A DNA stretch of 64,000 nucleotides, from the NCBI RefSeq assembly GCF_044377035.1, contig NZ_JBILJW010000007.1, positions 1 to 64,000 on the forward strand, written 5' to 3'. A model generated the notes under the pieces. That model searched no databases, was not told the origin of the DNA, and was given only the letters and a program-made list of their open reading frames with translations. Every line of letters begins with the position of its first letter. The stretch's first letter is position 1. Positions 1 through 10,000 of this stretch are shown here, piece after piece. Both the position numbers and the translations under genes were made by a program. This DNA comes from Silanimonas sp044377035. Its GTDB lineage: Bacteria; Pseudomonadota; Gammaproteobacteria; Xanthomonadales; Xanthomonadaceae.

Positions 1-716
1 CCTCTCTGGTTCAGCCCCCAGCAGCGCAATGCGCCGCTGGTGGTTCGCGCGCAAGTGAAGGCATCCCCCGCGGCGAGCGCCGCCACGGCATTGAGGCCGC
101 TGACCGCCACCGGCGCCGCGCGCACCAGCGTGGAACCATCGCCCAACTGGCCGTTGGCGTTTCCACCCCAGCAACGCACGTTGCCGCCGGAAATCACCGC
201 GCAGGTGTGCGCGGCCCCCGCGGCGATGGCCGTCACGCCCACCAGGCCATCGACGAGCACCGGGCTGAAGGACGACGCAGTGGTGCCATTGCCGAGCTGG
301 CCTTGACCATTCTCTCCCCAGCAAAAGACCTGACCGCCGCTGGTCAGTGCGCAGAAGTGGACGCCGCCGGCCGCGATGGCCGTCACCCCCGTTAACCCCT
401 TCACCAGCCCGGGGCTCAGCCGAGTGGTGAAAGCACCTTCTCCCGTTTGTAGGCCGTCGCCCCAGCAGCGCACCTGCCCGGCCGTCGTCAGCGCACAGGT
501 GTTTTCGTCGCTGGCCGCAATCGCCTCGATATTGGCGAGGCTGGGCAGCGACTGCGCCATCGCGCCTCCCGACCCCAGCGCCAGTGCGACCATCCCCAAG
601 GCGGCCACGCCCGACACGAATCGTCGTGGATGCCGGAGCAGCGACCTCAGGAAGCCGGGGGGCGTCGCGGCCCTCGGGGCCGTGTGGGCGGGGCGGGAAA
701 GCGGTGGAAAATGCAT
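1..716 (-). CDS. Secreted RCC1-repeat protein, 3' end outside window
   Basis: The frame is open from the ATG at 716 to the window edge (238 codons seen), so the C-terminus is missing. The product has an Arg-rich start, then a hydrophobic segment ending in AMAQ (about residues 38-56) that fits a signal peptide with an unusually long n-region. After it come RCC1-type blade repeats with the signature CWGxNxxGQLGDG preceded by TCAxxxxGxVxCWG; at least three full repeats are visible. Each repeat has a paired Cys, typical of exported bacterial RCC1 (alpha-tubulin suppressor-like) proteins. These fold as seven-bladed propellers and probably bind ligands or surfaces; no enzymatic role can be claimed. 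It is divergent from the kinase gene at 843. A shorter start is possible, but none has a better n-region. Confidence 0.8.
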   Translation of the reverse strand, partial: MHFPPLSRPAHTAPRAATPPGFLRSLLRHPRRFVSGVAALGMVALALGSGGAMAQSLPSLANIEAIAASDENTCALTTAGQVRCWGDGLQTGEGAFTTRLSPGLVKGLTGVTAIAAGGVHFCALTSGGQVFCWGENGQGQLGNGTTASSFSPVLVDGLVGVTAIAAGAAHTCAVISGGNVRCWGGNANGQLGDGSTLVRAAPVAVSGLNAVAALAAGDAFTCARTTSGALRCWGLNQR

Positions 717-842
717 GGTGGGGGTCGTCCGTTCGCTGGCTCCCGCGAAGGCTCGCCGACGCCCCCCGGGCCGGTCCTGACGGATTCCGAGCCTTTTTCC
801 TACCTTTCATCCCGGCAATAATCCGCCTGTAGAATCAGGCAC
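717..842. promoter_or_regulatory. Divergent intergenic region, candidate promoter for kinase gene
   Basis: This spacer separates the divergent RCC1 and kinase genes. A -10-like TAGAAT lies at 830-835, only seven bases before the ATG at 843. If it is used, the kinase mRNA would be leaderless or nearly so. I see no good -35 at the right spacing, so the call is weak. Nothing else is recognisable. Confidence 0.3.
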
Positions 843-3587
843 ATGCAAACCCCCTCCCCCCGCCGCCCGACGGATTCCCTCCGTCGAGAATTGCGCTTCC
901 GCTTCAACGACTGCGTCTTCGATGGCCGCTCCCTGGGCCTCACCGTCGGCGGGACGGTGGTCAAGCTGGAACGGAAACAGCTCGAAGTGCTGTTCTATTT
1001 GCTGCAGCACGCCGGCGAGGTGGTCACCAAGCAGGAGCTGCTCGACGAGGTCTGGGCCGGGCGCATCCTCAGCGATGCCGTGCTGACCAAGTGCATCGCC
1101 CGCCTCCGCCAGGGCTTGGGCGACGAATCGCAGGCGATCATCAAGACCGTCCACGGCTATGGCTACCGCCTGGTCGCCGCCGTACAGGTAGAAACCAGCG
1201 CGGCGCCCAGCCTGCCCCAGATCCCTGAGCTGAACCCGGGCGACGCCCCGCCCCTGCGTCCACAGTGGGCGCTGGTGCGACGGCTCGGCAGCGGCGCGAT
1301 GGGCGAAGCCTGGCTGGCCCAGCACGGGAAGACCGGCGAGAAGCGTGTGTTCAAGTTCGGGCTCGACGCCGGCAGCCTCACCTCGCTGAAGCGCGAGATC
1401 ACCCTCTACCGCGTCCTGCACGACAGCCTCGGGCCGCGCCCGGACCTCGTTCGTCTGCTCGACTGGAACCTCGACGAGGTGCCGTTCTACCTCGAGTCCG
1501 AGTATGTCGAGCACGGGTCGCTGCTGGATTGGGCCGACGCCCAGGGCGGTTGGGGCCAGATCGCGCTGACGCAGCGACTGGAACTGATGGCCCAGGTCGC
1601 GGAGGCCCTGTCGGCGGCCCACTCGGTGGGCGTGCTGCACAAGGACCTGAAGCCCAGCAACGTGCTGGTCGCCGGCGACCGCGACTCCCCGCAGGTGAAG
1701 CTGGCCGACTTCGGCAGCGGGCGCCTGGTCGACCTTGCCCGACTGGAGGCCTTGGAGATCACCCGCCTCGGCTTCACCGCCACCCAGGTGGGGGCGGATT
1801 CCGGCGGCACGCCCTTCTACCTCGCCCCCGAGGTGTTGGCCGGGCAGGCCCCCACCGCGCGCTCGGACATCTACGCCCTCGGCGTGATGCTCTACCAGTG
1901 CGTCGCCGGCGACACGCGCAAGCCCTTGGCACCGGGCTGGGAAAGCGATGTCGACGACCCGCTGCTGCGCGAGGACATCGCTGCCGCCGCGGCCGGCGAT
2001 GCCACGCAGCGACTGGGCGATGCCTCGCTGCTGGCCCAACGCCTGCGTTCGCTGGAGGCGCGACGGAGCGAGCGCGCGGCTGAACAGGCCGCGCGGGACG
2101 AAGCGCAGCGGCTTCGCGAGTTGCTGGAAGGCACGCGAAAACGCCGACGCCAGTGGGGCATCGCCAGTGCCGCGCTGGCCGCGGTGCTGTGTGTGGTGAG
2201 CGTGCTGCTCTGGCAGGTGCGCCATGCCGAGCAGCGAGCACGCAACGACGCCGAGATCGCCGCGGCAGTCAACCAGTTCCTCACGCAGGACCTGCTCGGG
2301 CAGGCCAACCCGCTGGTGTCCGGCCGCAGCGATGTCCGCGTTCGCGACCTGCTCGACGCAGCGGTGAAGAACGTCGGCGCGCGCTTCTCGGGCCGGCCGG
2401 TCGCTGAAGCCTCGGTGCGAGCTGCGCTAGGCAACGCCTACCTTGGCCTCGGCCAGTTCACCCCGGCGCAGCCGGAACTCGAATCGGCGCTGCGCCTCGC
2501 CGAAGCGAGCGGCGAGGCCGACACGATCGCAGTCAATGCCCGTGTCGACCTGGGGGCACTGCACACGCGGCGGAGCGAGTATGCAAAGGCACGCGACGTG
2601 CTGGCCCCGCTGCTCGCGCATGCCGATCCGGCGGTGCGGGTCCGAGGTGAGATCGCGACGGCCTTCGCGTTGATGGCGGAAGGTGACTTCAAGTCGGCTT
2701 TGGCGCGCCTGCGCGAGGTCCGCCCTCGCGTGGAGACCTTGCTGGGCCCCACTTCGACCGAAGCCCTGACCACGCTGAGCTACCTGGCCAGTGCCCATCG
2801 CCAGTTGGGTCAGTACAAGGAGGCGATCGTCTTGTACCGCCAGGCGTTGGCCGGCCAGGAGGCTCAGCACGGCAAAGGCCACGTCGCGACGCTGGAGGCG
2901 ATGCGCTCGCTCGGCGGCGCCCTGTATCTCTCAGGCGCCTTGGCCGAGGCGTTGCCGGTCCTCGAGTCCGCGTCGAAACTGTCGGTCGAACTGAACGGGC
3001 CGCGCCACGACCGCACCTTGAATTCCCTCTCGGACCTCGCGCTGGTGAAGCAGGACCTGAAGGACTACCCGGGCGCCGAAGCACTGATGCTCTCCACGCT
3101 GGAAGTCCGCGGCGCCGAATACGGCAAGGACTCGGCCGACTACCGCACTCTGCTCAACAACCTAGGGGTGCTTTACGGCGAAATGGGCGATCCGGTGCGG
3201 CAGCACCAGTACCTCGCGCAGGGCTGCGCGGCCGAGAAGGCGGCTTCGGGGCCGTCGAGCCCCGACACCCTGATTTGCCACCACAACCTCGCGCTCGCGC
3301 TGATGGACCTGAAGCGCTACGCCGAAGCCGCCGCGCTGGAGCAGGAGACCATGGCGCTCGGCGAACCGGTATTCGGCGCCGAGCACATGTTCATGGGCGC
3401 CACCCGCTCCGCCTACGCCGTAGCGCTCGGCTACCTCGGCCGCACCCAGGAGTCGGAAAAGTTGTTCGCTGAGGGCGTCGCGCTGCTCGACAAGGCCCTT
3501 GGTCCGGGCAACGACCGTACGGCGAAGGCGATCCAGCGACGTGACGCGATGAGGGCCGCGATGAGCGCGGCCCCGGCCACGCCCTAG
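843..3587 (+). CDS. Winged-helix / Ser-Thr protein kinase / TPR membrane protein
   Basis: A 914-residue protein joins three modules. Residues ~15-118 are an OmpR/CadC-type winged helix (KTVHGYGYRLV end). Residues ~140-400 are a Hanks-type kinase: Gly loop GSGAMG, VFKF lysine, catalytic HKDLKPSN with Asp268, ADFG with Asp289, and GGTPFYLAPE activation segment. A basic stretch and one membrane helix follow at ~439-459, then tetratricopeptide repeats to the C-terminus. Kinase motifs are complete, so it should be active. The helix puts winged helix and kinase in the cytoplasm and the TPRs in the periplasm. By analogy with CadC-like proteins it may sense periplasmic state and act on DNA or on phosphorylated partners; substrates are unknown. 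It is divergent from the RCC1 gene and convergent with fpr, ending one base before it. Confidence 0.9.
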   Translation: MQTPSPRRPTDSLRRELRFRFNDCVFDGRSLGLTVGGTVVKLERKQLEVLFYLLQHAGEVVTKQELLDEVWAGRILSDAVLTKCIARLRQGLGDESQAIIKTVHGYGYRLVAAVQVETSAAPSLPQIPELNPGDAPPLRPQWALVRRLGSGAMGEAWLAQHGKTGEKRVFKFGLDAGSLTSLKREITLYRVLHDSLGPRPDLVRLLDWNLDEVPFYLESEYVEHGSLLDWADAQGGWGQIALTQRLELMAQVAEALSAAHSVGVLHKDLKPSNVLVAGDRDSPQVKLADFGSGRLVDLARLEALEITRLGFTATQVGADSGGTPFYLAPEVLAGQAPTARSDIYALGVMLYQCVAGDTRKPLAPGWESDVDDPLLREDIAAAAAGDATQRLGDASLLAQRLRSLEARRSERAAEQAARDEAQRLRELLEGTRKRRRQWGIASAALAAVLCVVSVLLWQVRHAEQRARNDAEIAAAVNQFLTQDLLGQANPLVSGRSDVRVRDLLDAAVKNVGARFSGRPVAEASVRAALGNAYLGLGQFTPAQPELESALRLAEASGEADTIAVNARVDLGALHTRRSEYAKARDVLAPLLAHADPAVRVRGEIATAFALMAEGDFKSALARLREVRPRVETLLGPTSTEALTTLSYLASAHRQLGQYKEAIVLYRQALAGQEAQHGKGHVATLEAMRSLGGALYLSGALAEALPVLESASKLSVELNGPRHDRTLNSLSDLALVKQDLKDYPGAEALMLSTLEVRGAEYGKDSADYRTLLNNLGVLYGEMGDPVRQHQYLAQGCAAEKAASGPSSPDTLICHHNLALALMDLKRYAEAAALEQETMALGEPVFGAEHMFMGATRSAYAVALGYLGRTQESEKLFAEGVALLDKALGPGNDRTAKAIQRRDAMRAAMSAAPATP

Positions 3588-4322
3588 CTACTTCCCGCTG
3601 ACGTACTTCTCGCGGCGGATCTGCGGCACCGGCAGGCCCGCGGCCTTCAGCGCCTCGAACGCGGCATCGACCATGTTCGGGTTGCCGCACAGGTAGGCGA
3701 TGTCGCCCTCGGCCTGCGGTTCGAGGGCGGCGATCTGCTCGGTGACGTAGCCGCGGCGCGCGTCCGGGCCGGCCGCCTCGTTGAACTCGCGCGAATAGCA
3801 GGGCACGAAGCGGAAGTGCGACGGGTGCTTCGCGGCCATGGCGCGGAAGTCGTCGGCGTAGATCAGCTCGGCCTCGCTGCGCGCGCCGAACAGCACCACC
3901 ACGTGCACGCCGCGCTCGACGATGGCCTTTTCCAGCAGCGGCAGCATGGAGCGGTAGGGCGTGACGCCGGTGCCGGTGGCGATCAGCAGGTAGCGGCGGT
4001 TGGCGTCGTTCGGCAGCAGGCAGAAGCGCCCGAACGGGCCGCTGGCCGTGACTTCGTCGCCCTCCTTCAGGCCTTCGAAGAGCGCGGTGGCGGTGCCGCC
4101 CGGCACGAATGACGCCGCGATATCCACCGCCTCGCCGGGGCCCATCGCATGGTCGTGGATGGTGGCCAGCGAGTAGCTGCGCTTGGTCGGCTCGCCGTCC
4201 CGCCCGATCAGGTGGATCTGGATGAACTGGCCGGGGATGTAGTCGAGCGCCTGCCCGTCGGCGCGCTGGAAGCTCAAATGGGCGACGGCGGGGGCCAGCA
4301 TGCGCTTGGCCACCAGCTTCAT
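3588..4322 (-). CDS. fpr: Ferredoxin/flavodoxin-NADP reductase
   Basis: The product transfers electrons between NADPH and ferredoxin or flavodoxin through FAD. It has the FAD-binding RSYS motif with PGQF upstream, the GPFG phosphate-binding turn, the NADPH-binding GTGVTP, CGNPNMV near the end, and the C-terminal EKYV typical of bacterial subclass I/II Fpr. Length is 244 residues, normal for the family. I chose the ATG at 4322; an in-frame TTG at 4340 would add six residues of no family likeness. There is no clear Shine-Dalgarno for either. The downstream neighbour on the other strand ends one base away. Fpr commonly supplies reducing power for stress defence and Fe-S metabolism. Confidence 0.92.
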   Translation of the reverse strand: MKLVAKRMLAPAVAHLSFQRADGQALDYIPGQFIQIHLIGRDGEPTKRSYSLATIHDHAMGPGEAVDIAASFVPGGTATALFEGLKEGDEVTASGPFGRFCLLPNDANRRYLLIATGTGVTPYRSMLPLLEKAIVERGVHVVVLFGARSEAELIYADDFRAMAAKHPSHFRFVPCYSREFNEAAGPDARRGYVTEQIAALEPQAEGDIAYLCGNPNMVDAAFEALKAAGLPVPQIRREKYVSGK

Positions 4323-4463
4323 GGGGAATTGGGGAATCAAGGGGGTGCTCCGAAGGACGGCGGATTATGGCCCGTCAGCGCGTGGGCGGGGCGTGGCGGG
4401 GCCACCACGCGGCGTGCACGCACATCAGCCAACTCTGGCGACACCTGCCCTCTCGAACCCACC

Positions 4464-6173
4464 ATGCCCCCGATCGCCGCTCCGGACGCCGAAACCCTCG
4501 CCCTGCAGCGCCTCTACCACTGGGAGCGGCAGTCCCCGGCCAAGCGCGTGTTCGTGCAGCCCTACGGGCCCGGCGACATTCGCCACTGGACATGGAGCGA
4601 GGCGCTGGTCGAGACCCGGCGCATGGCCGCGCACCTGCAGTCGCTCGGCCTGCCGCCCGGCTCGCGGATCGCGCTGATCTCGAAGAACTGCGCGCACTGG
4701 CTGATGGCCGACTGGGCGATCTGGATGGCGGGGCACGTGTCGGTGCCGCTTTACCCGACGCTGACGGGCACCTCGGTGCGCGAGCTGCTGGCCCACAGCG
4801 GGGCCTCGCTGCTGTTCGTCGGCAAGCTCGACGACTGGGCCTCGATCGAACCGGGCATTCCCGACGAACTGCCCTGCATCGCCTTCCCGCTGGCGCCCGA
4901 AGGCGCGAAGCGGCGCTTCACCGGCTGGGACGCGGCTTGCGCCGCCCAAGGCCCGCTGGCCGGCACGCCGACGCGCGCGGCCGACGAGCTCGCCACGATC
5001 ATCTACACCTCGGGCACCACCGGCATGGCCAAGGGCGTGATGCACGCTTTCGGCAACTTCGCCGCCGCCACCGCCGCCGTGCTGGCGCGCGTGCCGTTCC
5101 ACCCCGGCGACCGCCTGCTCTCCTACCTGCCGCTGTCGCACATCGTCGAACGCACCTTCCTCGAACACACGCTGCTGGCCACGGGCTACGAGGTGTATTT
5201 CGCCGAGAGCCTCGACACCTTCATCGCCGACCTGCAGCGCGCGCGCCCCACCCGCTTCGCCTCGGTGCCGCGGCTGTACCTGAAGTTCCAGCAGGGCGTG
5301 TTGGCGAAGGTGCCGGCCGCGAAGCTGGATCGGTTGCTGAAGCTGCCGGTGATCGGCTGGCTGGTGAAGCGCAAGGTGCTGAAGGGCCTCGGCCTCGACC
5401 AATGCATCTACGCCGGCGGTGGCGCCGCGCCGATGCCGCCGGCGATGCTCGAGTGGTACAAGCGTCTCGGCCTCGAGATCCTCGAGGCCTACGGCATGAC
5501 CGAGAACTGCGGCGTCACCCACACCAACGTGAAGGGCCACCAGCAGATCGGCACCGTCGGCCCGCCCTACCCGGGCGCCGAGGTGCGGCTCGACCCGAGC
5601 ACGCAGGAAGTGCAGGTGCGCTGCGCCTGGAACATGCAGGGTTACTACCGCGACGACGCGGCGACGGCCGCTGCGTTCACCGACGATGGCTTCCTGAAGA
5701 CCGGCGACAAAGGAGCGATCGCCGCCGACGGCACGCTGAAGATCACCGGTCGCGTCAAGGACGCCTTCAAGACCAGCAAGGCGAAGTACGTCGAACCCGG
5801 CCCCATCGAAGAGAAGCTTTCCGCACTGCCGCTCTTCGAAGCCTGCTGCGTAGCCGGCGCCAGCCTGCCGCAGCCAGTGGGCCTGGTGATGCTCGGCGAA
5901 GCGGCGCGCGCCAAGGCCGCGACGACGGCGGGCAAGGCCGAGATCGAGGCGACGCTGGCCAAGCACCTCGACGCGGTGAACGCGACGCTCGACAGCTACC
6001 TGCACCTCGACGCGCTGATCGTCGTTGGCGAGGAATGGACGGTCGACAACGGCCTGATCACCCCGACGATGAAGGTGAAGCGCGCCGGCGTTGATGCCAC
6101 GTACGGCCCGCATTTCGAACGCTGGCTGGCCAGCGGCGCGAAGGTGGTGTGGGCCGAGCGCGTGGTGGCATAG
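4464..6173 (+). CDS. Long-chain fatty acid-CoA ligase-like AMP-forming synthetase
   Basis: This is a 569-residue ANL-superfamily enzyme that activates a carboxylic acid to its acyl-adenylate and then to the CoA thioester. Seen motifs: P-loop YTSGTTGMAKG (~residue 178), SYLPLSHIVERT, the adenylate-binding YGMTE, TGDKG, and the catalytic Lys in TPTMKVKR near the C-terminus. The motif layout and the SYLPLSH block resemble eukaryotic-type long-chain ligases (FAA/ACSL) more than E. coli FadD. The ATG at 4464 starts the homologous region; the open frame continues upstream, but that part overlaps fpr on the other strand and lacks family likeness. It stands alone, without beta-oxidation genes nearby, so its chain-length preference cannot be read from context. 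Confidence 0.9.
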   Translation: MPPIAAPDAETLALQRLYHWERQSPAKRVFVQPYGPGDIRHWTWSEALVETRRMAAHLQSLGLPPGSRIALISKNCAHWLMADWAIWMAGHVSVPLYPTLTGTSVRELLAHSGASLLFVGKLDDWASIEPGIPDELPCIAFPLAPEGAKRRFTGWDAACAAQGPLAGTPTRAADELATIIYTSGTTGMAKGVMHAFGNFAAATAAVLARVPFHPGDRLLSYLPLSHIVERTFLEHTLLATGYEVYFAESLDTFIADLQRARPTRFASVPRLYLKFQQGVLAKVPAAKLDRLLKLPVIGWLVKRKVLKGLGLDQCIYAGGGAAPMPPAMLEWYKRLGLEILEAYGMTENCGVTHTNVKGHQQIGTVGPPYPGAEVRLDPSTQEVQVRCAWNMQGYYRDDAATAAAFTDDGFLKTGDKGAIAADGTLKITGRVKDAFKTSKAKYVEPGPIEEKLSALPLFEACCVAGASLPQPVGLVMLGEAARAKAATTAGKAEIEATLAKHLDAVNATLDSYLHLDALIVVGEEWTVDNGLITPTMKVKRAGVDATYGPHFERWLASGAKVVWAERVVA

Positions 6174-6180
6174 GCGCCGA

Positions 6181-6198
6181 AGGCCGCGCAGGCGGCCT
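6181..6198. terminator. GC-rich hairpin between convergent genes
   Basis: AGGCCGC-GCAG-GCGGCCT forms a perfect 7-bp stem with a 4-nt loop, eight bases after the ligase stop and 15 bases from the end of the convergent racemase gene. There is no U-tract, so it may stall transcription or only stabilise the 3' ends. Confidence 0.4.
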
Positions 6199-6212
6199 GA
6201 AGCACGCCGCGC

Positions 6213-6914
6213 TCAGGCCTCGTCCAGCAACCAGGCCACGCCGGCCGCGGCGTGGAGCGCCATGGTGTCGAACAGCGGAACGGCGCTGTCTTCGTCGCGC
6301 ACGATCATCATCAGTTCGGTGCAGCCGAGGATCACACCGTCGGCGTCGGCCGCCACGCCGCGCGCGATCACCGCTCGAAGCTGCTCGCGCGAAGTATCGA
6401 GCACCCGACCGGCGACCAGCTCCTCGAAGATGACGCGATGCACCTCGGCGCGGTCGGCGGCCTCGGGCACGAACACCTCGAGCCCCTCGGCGCGCAGTCG
6501 GTCGAGCAGGAAGGGTTGTTCCATCGCGAACGCCGTGCCGAGGAAGAGCAGGCGGCGGCAGCCGGCCGCACGCGCCGCCGCGGCCGTCGGCGTGGCGATA
6601 TGCAGGACAGGCAGGCCGCCGCCCGCTTCGACGGAGTCGACGAGCTTGTGCATAGTGTTCGCGCAGATCATCACCGCGCCGGCACCCGCCGCCGCGAGGC
6701 CGCGCGCCGCGTCGGCCATCAGCACCGCCAGCTCATCCCAGCGCCCTGCGTGCTGCAACGCGCTGATCGTCGCGAAATCGAAGGAATGCAGGCGCAGCTC
6801 GGCGGCATGCGGCGCGCCGCGTGCATCGCGCACGCCCTCGTTGAGGGCGCGGTAGTAGTGGGCGGTGCTTTCCCAGCTGATTCCGCCGATAAGGCCGAGG
6901 ACACGATCAGGCAT
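6213..6914 (-). CDS. Aspartate/glutamate racemase family protein
   Basis: The 233-residue product belongs to the Asp/Glu/hydantoin racemase superfamily, cofactor-independent enzymes that use two cysteines as acid and base. Both are present: CANTMH (about residue 83) in the first half and GCTEL (about residue 195) in the second. The start GLIGGISWESTAHYY matches the broad-specificity aspartate racemase group (YgeA type). I set the start at the ATG at 6914, where family likeness begins; the frame continues upstream without recognisable content. The gene is downstream of the large repeat-protein gene on the same strand, but a strong hairpin at 6999-7022 suggests it is separately transcribed. Substrate could be aspartate or another amino acid. 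Confidence 0.85.
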   Translation of the reverse strand: MPDRVLGLIGGISWESTAHYYRALNEGVRDARGAPHAAELRLHSFDFATISALQHAGRWDELAVLMADAARGLAAAGAGAVMICANTMHKLVDSVEAGGGLPVLHIATPTAAAARAAGCRRLLFLGTAFAMEQPFLLDRLRAEGLEVFVPEAADRAEVHRVIFEELVAGRVLDTSREQLRAVIARGVAADADGVILGCTELMMIVRDEDSAVPLFDTMALHAAAGVAWLLDEA

Positions 6915-6998
6915 GACGGCAAGAAGCGGAGTGCGGGCGCGGCCCGGGGCGGCCAGAATGCCGCCATGCCCGATCGCTACGCCAGCGCCGTCTCGTAA

Positions 6999-7022
6999 GG
7001 GCGCGGCATGGCTGCCGCGCCC
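6999..7022 (-). terminator. Perfect 10-bp hairpin, terminator-like
   Basis: GGGCGCGGCA and TGCCGCGCCC pair perfectly around a 4-nt loop, 14 bases after the stop codon of the 1774-residue gene. On the minus strand the stem is followed by CTTACG, a very short U-rich stretch. Position and stem strength favour a rho-independent or rho-assisted terminator. Confidence 0.55.
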
Positions 7023-7036
7023 GTCGATCTTGACGG

Positions 7037-10000
7037 TCAGTTGGCCGCGCAGCCCTGCAAGCTGCCGAGCGGCGTCACCGCATCGTTCGCCGCCCACGTG
7101 CCGGGCACGCCAGAAGTGAACGTGCCGCTGAGCTGGATCCGCTGCAGCGTGCCGGACCCGAACGTGCGCGTCAGCGTGCCCGCCGTGCTGCGCACCGGGT
7201 TGCCCGTGCGGGTGCACAGCGGGCAAGCACCGGTGTTCTGCGCCAGCGTCAGCGTCTCCGTCGCCGCGCCGATACCACTCCGCTCCGCGATCAGGTAACG
7301 CGGCACGCCCTGTGCGTCGTAACCGAACACCGTGTAGAACTCGTAGTTGGGGAACAGTTGCACGCTGTAGCCCGAACCCGCGCGCGCCGGATCGAACCAG
7401 TGGCCGCTGGCGTTCAAGGGCGCGCCTTCAAACGTCGGGCAACCGCCGCCGAAGTTCTCGTAGGCCTCGCTGCCCGTCTCGCCGTCCAGCGTGTAGCTGA
7501 AGGTGAAGGCACTCGTCGAGCGCGGCGTCACCGTCGCTTCGCCCACGGGGGTGAGGAAATTGCTGCTGCCGTTCCACGCGCTGCGGTAGATCGTGCCGCG
7601 CCAGATGCCGGTGGAACCCGGCTCCGCGCCCTGTAGGTAGTACCAGGTGGTCGTGCCGTCCTGCAGATAGGTGTACCAGAGGCCCGCCCACTGGTTGCCC
7701 GCCGGATACAAGAACAGCCCGTTGCCCGAGCGCTCGGGATTGAAGAAGCCACCCGGGCGCAGCTGCGGGCCCGCGCCGATGATCGTGGCACGGACGGTCA
7801 GGTTGGCCGTGGTCGTCGAGGCGTTCACCGGCGTCACGTACCAGCGCCCTGGGGCCGGACTGTTCACCAACAGGCTTTCGTTCGGGTTCGGCGATGTGGC
7901 GCTGACCAGGGCCGCGCTGCGTGCCGGCGCCAACGGGACCGTCGGCGTAGCCCCGCTCGCCGCCGGCGCGTCAGCGCGCGAAAGGTAAAGATCGATGTTC
8001 AGGGTGCTAAGCGCCATCACTTCGAGTCGAGCCACTCCGGGCGGGACATCGATGTATAGCCCCTCATGCGCGCTTGACGCCGCCAACGCCATCCGATGAT
8101 CAGCGCCACTCTGAAGCGCAAATGGCACCGGTGCACCCGCTCTCCTCTCAATCCGTACCGGCACACCGCCCAAGGAGGTGTTCTCATCGGACTTCACTTC
8201 CAGCCAGCCACCGCGCACCTCGCCCGGCGCCATCGTGGCGTCATTCCAGACGAGGCGAGTGGAAAACCTCGCTGCGGCGGTCAGCGCTCCAGGACCCGTC
8301 GCGACGAGGGAGCGCTTGCCCGTTGCCGTCTCGATGGGAACCTCGAAAACCTCCGCTCGAGCGGTCTGCGCACCAGTGCGCGAATGCAGCAGGACCCAGT
8401 AGCGAACATTGGCATTCGGCGCCTGCGCAACAGCCAGTTCGCACCGCTCTGACACCGGCGACATCGCCGCTACGCATGCCAACTCGTCACTGTCTGCCTG
8501 CCAGTTGTTGTTGGCGTCAATACCGAGGTAGACATCAACGTCACCCCCCGACGAAGAGCGGGCGTCGACGAGAATCTGCCAGCGGCGAACCGTAGCGCCG
8601 GCAAAGAGGGTGCGAAACGCGACCCATGAGCCGCCGGCATCCAGAGGATTCTCCGGTGTTGCATCGCTCGGCAAGGAGGGCAGCAGCACGGACGGCACGA
8701 CGAAGCCATGTGCTTCGAAGCGGGCGCCGGGAAGCGCGCGAAGTCCAGAGAACTCGACATCGCGGTGGCCACGGTCGCTATCGGTGGTGAGTTGGATGCC
8801 GGCCGAGCCCAAGGGGCGGATCTCGATCGACACCGTGCTGTCCACGCAAGGTATCGCGCCACCGAAGCAAATGCGGTATCGCAACCTGTCGGCACCCGAA
8901 CCATCGCGTGTCGGCGTGTAGGCGATGACGTCGTCGGCTAGGCCAGGCGTCCCGAGCGCGATCACCGCGGCCGTGCCGCGCACCGGGGCATCGGTGATGG
9001 ACAGTACGCCCGCGCCGAGCAGTTCAGGGGTGAAGCTGTCGTTGGCGAGCACGTCGATCCGGACCTCGCCGCTGTTCTCGCCAATGACGAAGCGATCCGG
9101 TCTCGCGATCGATGACGAAGACTGCGATCCACTGTTGGGCGTAACGCTGTTGCTTGGCGTGGAGGGAACGCTGGTACCCGCACTATTGGTGGCAGTCACG
9201 GTGAAGGTGTAGGCGACGCCGTTGGTCAACCCAGGAACGGTGATCGGGCTCGATGTCGACGACGCCGAAATGCCCTGGGGGCTCGACGTCGCGGTGTAGC
9301 TCGTGATGGTCGAACCGCCGGTGTTGGTGGGCGCAGTGAAGCGAACCGATGCTTGCCGGTCACCCGCCGACGCGAGGCCAATGCCGGGCGGCGCCGGCAC
9401 CGCGGCGTTGACTGCGAAGGTCTGGCTCACCCTTGGCGCCGGCAGGAATCTCGCGTCACCGGCCTGGTCCGCGAGAATCGTGCACCCGCCGGCGCTGACG
9501 GCCGTGAGTTCACCAGACGGAGTCACGCTGCAAACGCTTGGCGTCGCTGATTGGAAGCTGACGGTGAGGCCGGAGCTGGCGCTAGCGACCAAACGCAACG
9601 TCGTTCCGAAGATCTGAGGGCCGGGACTTGCAAAGGAAATGGACTGCGGGACGCGGCCGGGATCGCTGGAGAAACGGCCCTGGATGATCCGGCTTACGGT
9701 GCCGTTCGCCGACGTGAATACGCCGGAAGCGAACAGTCGTTGGTTGGTCGCATCCCAAGACAGTCCAAACCATGCGGCACTGGGGTCGTCCAGGGAGAAC
9801 GCGCTGACGCTTTCCCAGTTCGACCCGTTCCAGCTTGAGAGACGGGATGACGATGTGGCGAAAAGCCGGCCAGCCGCCGGATCCCAGGCCAGCTCGTACA
9901 CGCCACCTTCGACACCCGGGCCCAACGGCAACCAGCCGCTTCCGGTCCACATCGCAATGTTGCGCGCATCGACCCCGCCAGCGGTGATGAAGTCCCCGCC

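Noticed and set aside
4149..4463. N-terminal extension of the acyl-CoA ligase
   Set aside because: The upstream 105 codons overlap the fpr gene on the other strand and lack any likeness to ligases.
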